Source of the DNA: Ulva prolifera
Lineage: Eukaryota > Chlorophyta > Ulvophyceae > Ulvales > Ulvaceae
DNA length: 64,000 bases
Assembly (NCBI GenBank): GCA_023078555.1
Contig: CM041204.1
Location: 2,318,108-2,382,107, forward strand
Reading direction: 5' to 3'
The notes beneath the pieces were generated by a model, which saw nothing but the letters and a program-made list of their open reading frames with translations, searched no databases and was not told the origin of the DNA. The position numbers were made by a program, and so were the translations under genes. Shown one piece after another: positions 22,801 to 34,072 of this stretch (position 1 is the first letter of the stretch; each line of letters starts with the position of its first letter).

Positions 22801-23839
22801 TCCCTACGATACAGCCACGTACGATCATAGCCACACAGTAAATCAAACGGCCACCGGCTTGCATCATCGATCACTGAGCAGAACCACAGCCGTCCGGTAG
22901 ACATTGACTGGGTAGGCACAAGATCTATATACCACGGATGACGGCCACAGCTAGGTACAGTGACAAACCTGTAGGTATACATCGTCAATGTGGCAATGAC
23001 CACAGACATGATGATGAACACAAATGGTAGCGCCCAACTCTTACTCCTCGCTTCACCCGGAACCTCGGCAGTAGCCTCGGCCTGTAACACACAAGCAAAA
23101 GGTTTCGAAAAGCAGTTTTGAACCGTTATCTTCACAAAACGGATGGCGAAACCATACGCACGGCAACGCGCTTTAGATCTGACGCCAGTGTGAATTGGCT
23201 TATCTGCAGGTAGGCACCCAATGGGATCGTGGAGCCCAATGCGTCAACGTATAGCTTGAGCAACAACTTACCTTCTTGGAATACGCAGCGGGTAGCGGCG
23301 TTGATGTAGCCATGGTCATTGCTTGTCTAGCTATAGCTCGAGTACGCAGCTCGGCTGTGGGCGTTGTGCGCCGAGGTGGTGTCTCAAGGAAGCCAGCGAG
23401 AGTTGGTGATTTTAAGGCCTGGGGAAAACATGACACCGTCACGCGCAAGCACAACCCCAGAACTGATTCGCGGGAGATGTCGTTCAGTCACAGTGACCCA
23501 CCCCGAAATGTGGGAGAGCACAAAATAGAAAAACAAAAGCCCCACTCGTATATACACGACTTCAAATCAAACAAGCAATTGTCACCAGGCGTGTTGCTGG
23601 CTCACCTGATCCGTAGGCTGGATGTCGAGTTCGCGTTCGAGATGGTCACGGAGCCGTTGTTGCAAGTCTGTAAGCTTCCTGCTCAGTACATAGTGGTCTC
23701 AGCAACAATACAGATCATTGAGTAAAGCGTAGATCAACTGTTTTGGCAAGCGCCCGCACCCGCCAGCCTTCAAGCCTAAGTCTTTGCACCGCTTTTGGGC
23801 GTCTCGGAAACTGAGGTTGCTTATTTCGTCATCCGCCAT
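19898..23839 (-). CDS. SAP/HeH-like single-pass membrane protein with luminal C-terminal domain
   Basis: Nine minus-strand exons close in phase: 23839-23712, 23678-23606, 23418-23272, 23081-22823 (3' end least certain), 22740-22562, 22143-21979, 21544-21392, 21006-20799 and 20316-19898, for about 576 residues. Residues 7-43 (LSFRDAQKRCKDLGLKAGG, then a Leu-rich helix) resemble a SAP or HeH helix-extension-helix fold; a charged linker follows, then one membrane segment at about 130-150 (WALPFVFIIMSVVIATLTMY). With an N-terminal DNA/chromatin-type domain outside, the C-terminal 420 residues would be luminal. They contain an alpha/beta region (IAVSYAADFE; KCMIVDIAAI; SMFFILNTQDLDDSGAAVML; FTAQLLLVER) whose strand order recalls an AAA-like fold without a P-loop, as in LAP1-type torsin activators; then a helix ending RRVSDRPVRI, an Ala/Lys/Glu coiled coil, and the last four residues HTEL, like ER-retention signals. 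An inner nuclear membrane protein is my inference. No family was recognised with certainty. Confidence 0.65.
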
Positions 23840-26230
23840 GAGGATGGTTGTCCAATATGTACTGTGCAATAATATTGCCGTCAACTTCGCGGGCACTGCA
23901 CGCGCGTGCGTTGTTCACGTTCACTCATCAGGCACGAGTACCGCGGGGAGCCAAGAGCACGACGACGCCGCGCGAATCGCGAGTATTATGATATCTCATT
24001 CATAGCGACAACAGTTGCGTCATCGATCTGACAAAACATTCTGAGACTCACGTTGTTACTTCGTAGTCTCTGAAGTCCTTGTATCTCGTTGGTCATGCAC
24101 ATCAACTGATGGCTTAACACACCGCCGCCCGTCACTTGAAATTCGCTAGCATTCTCTTCAGCTATGCAGCTAGTAGCTAGTTCGAACATCCCACACATCT
24201 GCCCGGCTGACAAGGCATACGACTTAGCTGACGCCGGCCGTTGCGCGGTCCGCGCTTCCGCATATCGCTTAGCCTTCGTGGCTAACTGTTGGTGTATCGG
24301 TGAAAGCGCACTGCAGTGCGCACTGCGCAGTGCAGTCACTGAGCCGCATCTCAGCCTCAACTGCTGCTGGCTCCCTGATGCATCGCAACGACGCAAATGT
24401 GTGCGCCATACACCGATCTTCTCAGAGTAGTGCGCAACGTGTAGCTGATCAGTGGAGTGCAGCACACGCTGAACAAGGCCCGATACCACTTCATGTCCAG
24501 AGCGTGTGCGTTCACTGGTCTGCTTACAGCTGTGCCGTGCTTGGCCCAACATCCAGCGACATCGCCACAAGGCCAACATATCAGAACACGTTGACCTGTT
24601 TACAGAACGCTCTCCTGAAAAGCGCGTGTCACTTTGCTCATGATCAAAATACGCCTCAGAGCCCATTCCCACCTGTACCTGGCCGTGAGCGATGTTCGCG
24701 CAACGCCAGAGCGATGCCGCTCTTTCAGATTCCCGAGCGCGCCTTTTGCTAGTGGAGTGTTGGCCTGCTCTTCCGAACATGTCCGGAACCGCACGGCACC
24801 TTTGACGGTCTTTCGCTCCTGCTTGCGCAAGATCGCCAGCTCGGCTTCACTGACCGCCCTGCAAGCTTCGATCGCATTACTACCGTATCAGCTGCAGCAT
24901 CCACATGTACAGGTTGGCAGCCGCCGCATGCGAGCACAACAGCAATCGTCAGATCGCTGGCATTCTGATGCCAGTCGAGGCAGGTCAACTGCGAGTCGTG
25001 GCCGCTTTGAGTTGTGCTGGGAGTGCATGTCGTTGAGGATGTGTGTGAGACCTGGCACCAGCTTCAGTGGACATGTTGATTGCAGGAGGCAGCTGCCCTC
25101 AGGAGGAAGCAGGAAATCTATCACCCACATGAACATCTCTGTGCATGTCTATGCATGATTACATGTCCAGAGAACCATGTTGATGGAGCACACACAGTGC
25201 AGCATGGATGTCCATCATGCCATTGCCAACTTGGTGGGTTGGATGAGTATGCACACGAGGCAGAGCTTTCATGCTGTCCCACAGGGTGAGATATCCACCT
25301 GGAGCAGATTCTGCTGCTAGCTTGAACTTGATGCCAGATACATGTCATGTTCTGGCATCAGAGCTCAAGCTCCCAGGTGGTGTCAATTACACAAGTCAGA
25401 TGAACGACATCTGCATGCAGCATCAGGAGCAAGTGAAACTGCTGTCCCTGAGATAGCTGTCATCAAGCATACACACAGGTAGGCTGCACAGGGCCACAGG
25501 GGCCAAAACTCAACACCGAGGAAGGCTGCCCCCCAACAAGGTGACACGCTACACCTGCAAAACGCCGTGCCTAGAATGCACAACACACTGCCTCCCAGGC
25601 TCTCATGATGGTGAGCCAGAGACTGACCAACATCTCACCGGATGGAGACCACTGGCACACAATTGGCAGGCACACGAGCTGCGCCGACTCAGCAACAGAG
25701 CATGCACTTGTGAGATCGAGGCTGCAATACGGTTCTGTGGCTCCAGCAGAGCATTCGACCCATGCACTTGCATGGTGTGCTGTCCACTTGACGATGGCTT
25801 CTCATTGATGGGTGGCAGCATGTAACAGCTTGTATGCCTCGTTCGGTCCCACATGGCGGAGTTATCGATGCCACAATTCAAATGGCTATGTTGCCATGCG
25901 TTCAGATAAATATAAAACATACACTGGATTGCGTCGCGAGACGCCCTGGGGCTGCAGCATGCAACAGAGCACAGGCTGCCGCAGACCATGTGAAACGCCT
26001 GCCTAGGACCGCAAGTCTGCACGCATTCACTCTGCTGCAACACTATCTACAAGCGTGATACGATGTCGCAGCAGCCTGCAGTGAGCCTGACCGGCCCTGC
26101 AGATACAGCTTGTTCCATGCAGCGCTCCCTGAATATTCGGTGACGACGATACAAATCAGAGCTTCTTCCCCCGACTGCTTTCCTCCGCCCCAATCGCATT
26201 GCACTGGATGCATTGTTACGCCTGCCGGCC
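23840..26230. other. no convincing gene
   Basis: Several medium open frames exist on both strands but none shows a family motif. A minus-strand stretch near 25370-25190 without ATG (IKFKLAAESAPGGYLTLWD) reads protein-like and could be an exon of an unidentified gene. A GCACTGCAGTGC palindrome lies near 24306. Confidence 0.35.
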
Positions 26231-26232
26231 GG

Positions 26233-26383
26233 TTACTGCTGGCTCAGCCAGGCCCAAGATTACTGGCTCAACCAGGCCCAAGACTAAGATGTCATATAGC
26301 AGTAGCACTCATGGCTCAACCAGGCCCAAGATTACTGCTGGCTCAGCCAGGCCCAAGATGTCATATAGCAGTAGCAGTCTGGC
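26233..26383. repeat. GGCTCARCCAGGCCCAAGA minisatellite
   Basis: The 19-bp core GGCTCARCCAGGCCCAAGA occurs four times, separated by TTACT(GCT) or by GATGTCATATAGCAGTAGCA; the latter block is itself repeated. The array lies between genes, next to a SINE copy. Confidence 0.85.
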
Positions 26384-26414
26384 AGTGCTTGTTGAGGTAC
26401 TGTTTTCATCGATT

Positions 26415-26500
26415 GTAAAGTAAAGTAAAGTAAATCTGAATTTACTGAGCCGTATCCTATTGGACATTGACAACTCTGAAGTAACGGGACCACATATGCC
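26415..26500 (-). repeat. truncated SINE copy
   Basis: TAAAGTAAAGTAAAGTAAAT, then TTTACTGAGCCGTATCCTAT, GGACATTGACAACTCTGA and ACGGGACCACATATGCC: the closest match in the window to the 3' half of the full-length element at 42733-42988, in reverse orientation. Similarity ends after CACATATGCC. Confidence 0.8.
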
Positions 26501-26862
26501 ATTATTACGTTGTTATTGCGTGGACGCAACAGTGTGTGCAACAGCAGCCTCAGGATCGATTCCATAGGACTGCAGGCCAGCTCAAGACACCGAGGCCGCT
26601 CACACACACCGAGGCAGCTCACACACACCCCAATCTCCGCCGACCCCCCAATACTCCAGCAGCTTCGGTCAACACTCCGCCCACGAGCCAACAGATCTGT
26701 GGTAAATGCTGCAATGAACGCTCCAACACAGTTGCCTGTGGCGAGGCGCAGTAACGCAGTGGCAGCAGCAGATGCTGTTGTGGCAATCCAGTGACACGGC
26801 CGCCCGTGATACCTCTGGATTGGTCACGATCAGCTTCCCAGGCAGCCAGTGGCGCACCTCAC

Positions 26863-29800
26863 AAAGTACTTCGGGTCGAGGATCGCGTTCACTGGCTCCG
26901 CACGCATGAGGTACGTGTTGCGCGCGTCCTCAAACGCGACGCTCTCGCCGGTGCGCGCGTTGCGCACGTCCGCGATGTGCGCCGAGCTGTACCCGATGTT
27001 GTCGTCGAAGAACATCTTGATCTCTGACATATCCTCGGGGTCGAGCAGCAGCAGCTTGCCCGCGCGGGGGTGCTCGTTGCGGGCCTTCCACAGGTGGTAG
27101 TGGTCACGGATCGCGAGCGCGCAGTTCTGCGCTGGCCGGTTGCGCTCGACCCAGGCGCGCGCTGCACAGCACAGAGCACACATACTGTGCAGATCGCGAC
27201 GTGCGGAGGCCAAGCGTGGTGCGGAGTCGGATCTGGGATGCATTGTCGGCGATGCGTCGAAAATTTGTGCACCTCCTGAGCTGGCCTGAGGTTAGCCGTG
27301 TAGTCGCGTGCATTCGTGTGTACGCGACTTGCTTCAGTCCATCAACTGCCCGCATGCGGCAGGGCACAGGCACCTGTGCGTAGCACACGCGGCCTGGGGA
27401 CGTTCTGATAGACTCCCGCAGTGTAACGCGGACAATGTGAGGCCATCATCGTGTCCAGCTTTGAACACTCAACACCGCAAGCTGCCTCGATGATGCAACT
27501 GAAGCACGGACATGCCACTTGGCCTGACATGGAGCCGAGAGCGGCGGTGTCATGCTGCAGTATTTCACCGGCACCCACCACACCTCCCTTCCACACCATG
27601 CATGATCAACATGCATGCTGTGTGGAACTGTGCAGGGGGGTGCATGTACATGCACGCGGTGTGTCACACCCGCTGCCAGCCCGCGGCGCGGGCATCGTAT
27701 CGCCCCCTTTTCTGCTACGCCCTCCTCCTCACAAGCAGACCCGGGCTCTGTGTCCGGTTCGGGCGCACCCTCGCACGCACCGGGCGCACCCGGCCGCGGC
27801 GGCCGCAGCCGCGGCGTGCGCTGCGCGCGCGCCTGCTGCATCGCGTACGGCTCCGCAAACAGCTGCAGCGCGGCGCGGATGTCGGCGAAGCCCTGCAGCA
27901 TGACGCCGCCGCAGGCCGCCGCCGCCTCCTCCAGCAGCCGCCGGGACATCTTTGGAGCCCCGAGGACACGCTCATCGACCCCAAACGCGAGCATCGTTTC
28001 TCCTTGTCTCGTTCCGCACCTGCACATGCATGCGCCAGTGAGACGGTGTGACAGGGCTGCGACCATGGGAGCACGTGGCATCATCACCGCCGCCAGATTT
28101 GCTTCATCAGCAGTGTGTCGGGGACCCCCGCAGAAAGCAGTGTAGCTACGCGGGTTGACGCTCATGCTGACACATCCGGTGGGCCGTTCTTGTGGAGCGA
28201 CAAATCAGATACTTGCTGACACATCAGTCATTCTCCCAGGATCGGGTGCAGGCGTTCAACGACGCATGCCATGTGGGAGCCCGCTAGCGTCACCATGGTG
28301 CTTCCCGGCCTTCAACTGGGCCGGCGGCCACAGCAACTACAGCAGTACAGTACATACCATACCATTTGGAGTGGATTCAGAACTTGGACTAGTCACATCT
28401 CCATCTGGCCCCGTCAACTCTGGATGGTGGCAGGTGCAGGCCGTAGCAGCAGCTGCAGAGCAAACGCTGCAGTGCTTGCTCACGCCATGCACCCCTCCAA
28501 GTGACACCCACCCACTTCAGGGTCGTTGCCTCCATCACCACACGTGGTCTAGAGTAGATGTGTTCACGTCGACGTCAACGGACACGGCAGGGAGCAGCAC
28601 CAGGGCACCCATGGCCACTGGCGCACCACTCACCCGTGCTACAGCGGAGTCATCTCACACCGCAGTCTCTGCACACTGTGCACAGGCACAGCAACCAGAT
28701 ATACATGCTGTAGGGGGGGGGGGGGGGGGGGGGGGAACCGGAAGTAGGCGCCGGTGGAGCCCGGGCGCTCGAGCCGGATATCGGTGACGCCATCGCGGCC
28801 GTCCATGTACGCGCCCGGGTAGCAGGGGTGGCGGCCGGTGGCAAACATGTTGACCTCCTCGATGACGTCGTCGACGTCGGTGCCGAAGGTGCGGAAGATG
28901 AGCGTGAATCGCCGCTTCGTCGCCTGCAGCGACAGCGCCAGCTCATGGCGGCCAGTGGTAACGAACGAGTGAATGAGTCCGACCAAGCGCGGCGCAACCA
29001 TTTCTCCCAAAACCGCGTCAACACACAGCCGCACTGCAGCAGCGCTACGTACCAAGTGGGCTCCAGCAGCTGTCTGTGTGTAGACAGCATGACATCTAGA
29101 TGGGCTGAACCAGACGGGCTGGCGCAGACAGCCTCTAGCACACAGAGTCCAGTGGATGGAGCGCTGCAGATGGGCAGACGGTCCGCAGCAGACACGCGAG
29201 CAACGAAAGGTCTCGCAGCACACTGCACGGCGCCGCAGCGCACCTGCAGGTGAAGCAGCAGCTCGAAGAAGGACGGCAGGATGCGGCGGTGGCCGGCGGC
29301 GAAGAAGGGGGTGCGCTCGGCGGCCGGCTGCTGCAGCCGGGCCTCGAGGGCGCGGAAGACGCCGCAGAACATCTCGCCGGGCTGGCCGGCGTCGGTGAAG
29401 GTGCGCTGCAGCTGGCCGCAGAGGCGCTTGCGGCGGAGGTTCTCGGTGAGGGCGGCGGGGGAGGTGCCGTCGACGAAGGGGTAGCGGAAGGAGTCGAGGA
29501 AGTTGCGGTACGTCATCAGCTCTACAGGCCCGCGGAGGATCAGCCGGGGGTGCTTGTATGTAGTTTCACAGGACAGAGGCCAGGCATCGCGCCATTGCTA
29601 GGAATCCACTCGCAAACCCACTCACTTGTTCATGGCACTAGGCCGGGCACGCGCGCGCACCACAGCCCTGCCGGAGATTCCAGCCAACGATTGAAGCCCC
29701 GCACGGAGCACAATAGTATTCCCTTTGCACAACGCTACACTCAACCGGCGCAGAGCATTCGTCACAAACAAACCACGATGCACAACACCACACTGAGACG

Positions 29801-30375
29801 CAACCTCCGCCAGCCGATAAATGTATGTATGCATCCTGGTCGGTTCGTCGGGTCCGATCACATGATACTGCAGTTCTGTATGAATAGGTCTAATGTGTGG
29901 ATGGCAGCTTTGAAAATGCTGCACGCGAATTCAACACTGGTATGTATGCTTACGTAGCCACATTCAATGGACAGATCTGCACTGCAGGGAAGCTTCTGGC
30001 GGCATGATGCCTTCCTGCCGCGACTCGGAAATATGCTGCCGCACGGGCAGCGCCGCGCGAAGTCACCCCGCAGGCGTCTTTCCCGCCAACCCGGCGCGGC
30101 GCAGCGTGCAGCCCGCACAGCGCCTACACTGCGCCTTCAGTGCAGGACACGTTCGTCGGAAGCATGCATGCGATGCTGGACCGCCCATACCAAAATATTC
30201 CCATAGCAACAACGCGAATCGGCGAGGAATAGATACGCATGCATGTGTGCATCGTCCTACAGCAACGTCCACAGGCGGACAGCGGCCAGCTGCTTGCGCG
30301 GTCTGAGCCACACAGTGCCCACACTCTTACCAAGCCTACATCAGCAGAGCAAGGCAGAAAAAAATTGGGGTCGTG

Positions 30376-30411
<36 letters not shown>

Positions 30412-31177
30412 TCGCACGGGGGTCTCCTTCTGGGCGGTCAGTCGCGAGGCGCCCCACCGGCACCCACGTCGGCCCGAGCGTCATGCGCCCCCACGCACAC
30501 TCCGAGATCAGCATGTTGATCATGTCCGCCTGGCCCGCGCCCTTCGCGGCGTCCGACATCAGGATCGTCTTGTTCACGTCAAAGTTCAGGAAGAGGTGGG
30601 CCCGGGCCGTCGCGAGGTCCTCGCTGTCGAGGGAGTCTGCGTCGCGGCCTGAGATGAAGCGCTGCACCAGCCGCACGGCCTCGCCGCCGAACTGGCAGAA
30701 GGAGCGGCTTTCGATCGTACGGTAGCGCCGCCACGCACGCTGGATGCGCGCGGCGGACATGTGGTGGGTGGGGGGGTGGAATGCCGGGTCCGGGGAGCCG
30801 CTGTGGGATGCGTCGGGGGGTGTTGGGGGCGGGGGGAGGTAGGACAGGCGGAGAGTTTGTTCGGTGGGGGATGGGGTGGAGGATGTGGAGCGGGGGGAGG
30901 ATGGGGGAGAGGGGGTGGAGGCGGTTGTGAAGTGGCGGAGGCGGAGGGTGAGGGATCTGCGGGAGGCCGGGAGGGTGGGGACGTGGTCGGCATCGGTGGA
31001 TTTTTCGGGGGAGATGATTGTGGTGGCCCCTGTGGGCGCGGAGGCTCGCGTGAGGGAGGCTGGTTTGAGGCGAGGTAATGGTGGCTGGCTGCTGAAGGGC
31101 CCACCCGGGACGGCTGGCGGGAGCGGTGCATTGGCCTCTGCCTTTGTAGCATCGCTGGTGGTTGGCTTGTCAGCCAT
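26863..31177 (-). CDS. large IQ-motif protein of a conserved protist/algal family, HAD-like features (3' exon unresolved)
   Basis: Five minus-strand exons join in phase: 31177-30464, 29519-29244, 29073-28739, 28019-27733 and 27161-26863, about 634 residues; the terminal exon below 26863 was not fixed. The first 150 residues are Pro/Ser/Thr-rich and disordered. An IQ motif follows (ARIQRAWRRYRTIE), so calmodulin binding is plausible. Then come blocks that recur together in uncharacterised proteins of algae and protists: HLFLNFDVNKTILMSDAA and ISECAWG; MTYRNFLDSFRYPFVDG; RRFTLIFRTFGTDVDDVIEE with GRHPCYPGAYMDGRDG; and KMFFDDNIGYSSAHIADVRN with FEDARNTYLMRAEPVNAI. NFDVNKTI near the start and FFDDNI near the end resemble the Asp nucleophile and acidic motif of HAD-type phosphatases, but the fold is my inference. 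Introns carry a LINE fragment and two poly-G/C runs. Confidence 0.65.
28713..28735. repeat. homopolymer G23
   Basis: Twenty-three G on the plus strand; in the minus-strand transcript this is a C23 run that starts five nucleotides inside the intron, right after the donor of exon 3 of the IQ-motif gene. Confidence 0.95.
29563..29821 (-). mobile_element. 5'-truncated R2-like LINE fragment
   Basis: The minus strand encodes RLAEVASQCGVVHRGLFVTN and ALRRLSVALCKGN, matching the C-terminal part of the LINE ORF at 46103-49006 and nearly identical to the fragment at 38489-38977. It sits in intron 1 of the IQ-motif gene. TGTATGTA at 29555-29562 and 29822-29829 may be the target-site duplication. Confidence 0.75.
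30377..30410. repeat. homopolymer G34
   Basis: Thirty-four G on the plus strand in intron 1 of the minus-strand IQ-motif gene, 54 bp inside the intron from the exon 1 donor (C34 in the transcript). Confidence 0.95.
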
Positions 31178-31251
31178 GTGATCGCCGGGGCAGTGGCTGC
31201 GCTACTGCGTGTCCAGCGAGGCTTGCGTGGCAGTGGCGTTGGCGACGCTGG

Positions 31252-31830
31252 TCAGCGGTGGCTCTGTGAAAGCGCCGTACTGCGAGGCTGAAACAGCCTA
31301 CTGAACTGAGATGGGCTATTCAGGTGTCTGTATCTACGTGCGTGCGGATGCAGCACGAATTCGGGCTGCCGGACTGGCGAAGGACTGGGCATGCAAGCGA
31401 CGAACTTAGAACATGCGTAATATGTAGCTGCAGGCCTGAGCTCTGATGTGCAAAACTCAAACAAAGGCAAGTTCAGTGATCTACGATGGTCCAAGGTGGC
31501 GTCAACTTCACAACATGCCTTTACCGCGATCGCGAGTAAGGGGCTGCTCAGAGCGCGCTTAGCAGCAGCGAATGTATACAAATCTTCTAGCGGGACAGTA
31601 ATGTTGTTTTCCCAATGATAACAGCTGGGCTTTATGTGCAGCGAGGTGGACGCTGGTGCAGGCTGCACTCCGTGATCTTTCGCTCCGCCGAACGCGGGAG
31701 GCACCTTCATGGTCGAGCATGGGTGGCATGGGGGTCTCCGGGCGGATAGCGTCAGCACATCAAATGAAAGGATGATCCTGGCCATCACTTCGTGCAGCAG
31801 GTTGACATTCAGGTCCAGCTGGGACAACAC
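31252..31830 (-). CDS. open frame of unknown coding status
   Basis: An uninterrupted 192-codon frame with some protein-like segments (LYTFAAAKRALSSPLLAIAV; ATYYACSKFVACM). There is no recognised motif and no clear splice context. It may be part of an unresolved minus-strand gene in 31.2-32.0 kb or be non-coding. Confidence 0.2.
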   Translation of the reverse strand: MLSQLDLNVNLLHEVMARIILSFDVLTLSARRPPCHPCSTMKVPPAFGGAKDHGVQPAPASTSLHIKPSCYHWENNITVPLEDLYTFAAAKRALSSPLLAIAVKACCEVDATLDHRRSLNLPLFEFCTSELRPAATYYACSKFVACMPSPSPVRQPEFVLHPHARRYRHLNSPSQFSRLFQPRSTALSQSHR

Positions 31831-34072
31831 TCTGACGGCACCAGAACATCAGTGTTACACAGAGGAGGTGCAGCAGCACAACAGTGCTGGTGTCTCGTGG
31901 AGATGAGAGCAGCATTAAAATACAGCAGCACTTCTCGCATACACCTTGCAGAGATCCCAACTCTACATTGCGGCCCTGGACAAGGGATACTTGCACGCTT
32001 GATGCCCATTTTGTCTCTGGAACCACTGAGGTGTTTTCAAACTCTCAGACTAGCACTAGGACAGGGCTCCAGGTGTCATGCGCATACAATTATGCCAGCT
32101 GCATCAGACGCAGCGACTTGCACACACAGCCCAAGATGAAAGTCCAGGCCAGTGCCGGGAGAATGGTCTGGTACCGGGGCGTCCTTCAATCCTCTTTTTC
32201 AGGTGAGATGTATGACAGGCCCTGTACAGGGCTTCAGTGCACTCATGAGGCCTCCGCCCGGAGGCCTCGGGCATCATGCCTGGCCCAGATGGCCTCCTCA
32301 GCACCTCAGAGTGGTAGTAGCTATAGTCTGGTTGCTATGCCATACAATGGATCGGGCTCTTGCCCTTTGTCACAGCACCTCATCGGGCAGACAAGATCAC
32401 CTGCGAGCAACGTGCATTACCGCTCCAGTGACCTGTGAGCTCGTGTTCCATTGGGAATGGTTAGGCGGCTTGTCCTTGTCGGTGCGTGTCGGTCGCAGCA
32501 GGCCTTATGGGCTGTCGGCACGCTTGCACTCTAGGGAACGTAGCCTGGCGATCCCGCAGGAATTCATCAATGTGGCATGCGTAGAACTTCTTACTTGTGA
32601 CTCCAATGCTCCTTCAAGTACCATTGATATGGCATCTGCTACACACATACGGCATATGGACAGGTTCCTTTGGAGTTGTCAATGTCCTCTTACGGCCTGA
32701 TATTGCTCAGCGAAACCAGAATTGTTTTACTACTTCACAAACACTGTGCTCGAGTCCGCCCTAGGGCGAGAGACCGATACTGTGAGGGTAAGGCTACGTA
32801 CTCAAGTATATTTTTCAATCGCGAGGCTGGACTTGGCCAATGGTGGCCTGGTCCATGGAGCTTGTGATATGTCAGCCCTTTGGGATGCTCATGCTACTGG
32901 TTGTGAGGCTGTAGCCTGCTTGGTGGCCTGGTCCATTGCCACAATGACGATTTGAGTAGAAGAGTGTAGCATGGGCATAACTGCCTTGCTCTTCGGAAGT
33001 TCTGTGTTCAGCAGAGATACACACTGTTCTGCTGCTGCACATGTGAGAGTGCCAGCAACTCACGAGCTGCGTTTCCTGTCCTGCTGAATACCTTTCAAAG
33101 CCCAAATGATTCCATGTCTGACAAGATTGGACCTCCGCCATGCTGTACCAGAAATCAAATCTTGATCGGTTGGAGCTGGGCCCAGCTGGGCGCGTCGAAG
33201 ACATCTCGGAGATACCAAAGAGCATCTTTGTGTGTCGATGTCCTTCGCGTGGCGCAATCACATCCGAAACATCAGAGGGCGGATGTTACAACGGCCTCAC
33301 GTCACGTGGTGGTCGCTGGACAGTGCTGTGTACAGCAGGCGGATTGCAGCCATGCAGTAGGCGACTCCATGGCGATGACCATATGCGATTTGCGGTGCAC
33401 CCGCAATGTGCGGCCACATTGCTCGCATGCATGGATGCCCACATTTCGTTACGCAGATGTAAACGTCTGCGGCGTGACGTACGCAGGCGTGTGTGTTCGT
33501 TTCAACGCATTCGCCCGAGCTATTCAATCGTGTGTGTGTACAGGAGGTCGTGTATTCTTGCAGCAGCTTATCAGTGGGCTCTGGCGAAACGATCACATAT
33601 CGGAATTTGCTGTTCATGAACAGCGTTCGTCCAGGCTGACCTGAAGTCTCTGAAAAATTTTAGCACTCGATCTACACCGGCACATACGAGACACTAGATA
33701 CCAGGTGTTCCTCCATTGAAGTCTGTGTGCGTCGAATTGACAGACACCACGCGCAGCGTGGTCGATGTTTTTCATGATTCCAGCTCCAGGCTGACGAACG
33801 TTCGTAGAGAATCGCGGGCTTGCCCTGCCTTATGTGTGGATCCACCTGCGCAAATCGCAATTTCTGCGTGTAAGGGAAGACCATGGTCCTGACATCATGT
33901 GATTACACAGAGCCACGCAGTGGCTGGCGTGCCGGGCGGGCGCCTCGTCCATTGAGCGAATCGGGCGCGCGAAGTCCAAACATGTTCCCACGTTAATCAC
34001 ATCATCCACAAATGTGATCAAAGCTGGTCACAATGTGGCAGGCATCTGCAGGTCCAGCGTAGCAAGCAGGCC
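31831..34072. other. intergenic, upstream of the LctP gene
   Basis: Holds a SINE copy (32640-32745), a repeated phrase GGTGGCCTGGTCCAT (near 32843 and 32921), and the 5' flank of the transporter gene. No other exon was recognised. Confidence 0.4.
32640..32745 (+). repeat. diverged SINE copy
   Basis: Reads in the same direction as the full-length element: CGGCATATGGACAGGTTCC, then GGAGTTGTCAATGTCCTCTT, a GCTCAGCGAAACC stretch and a degenerate TTTTACTACTT tail. More diverged than the copies at 26415 and 42733. Confidence 0.6.

Noticed and set aside
23986..24780. 264-codon minus-strand frame
   Set aside because: No domain, no consistent composition and no splice context; probably chance.
27720..28145. 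Plus-strand Arg/Ala-rich frame
   Set aside because: Antisense of exon 4 of the IQ-motif gene, whose phase closes with both neighbours.
29156..29957. Plus-strand frames over 29.1-29.9 kb
   Set aside because: Antisense of exon 2 of the IQ-motif gene and of the LINE fragment.
30377..30410. Poly-G run as an assembly gap marker
   Set aside because: The run consists of real G calls with ordinary sequence on both sides, and similar runs recur in introns; length may still be inaccurate.
32104..32700. Plus-strand frame of 182 codons at 32152-32700
   Set aside because: It runs into a SINE copy and has no protein-like signature.
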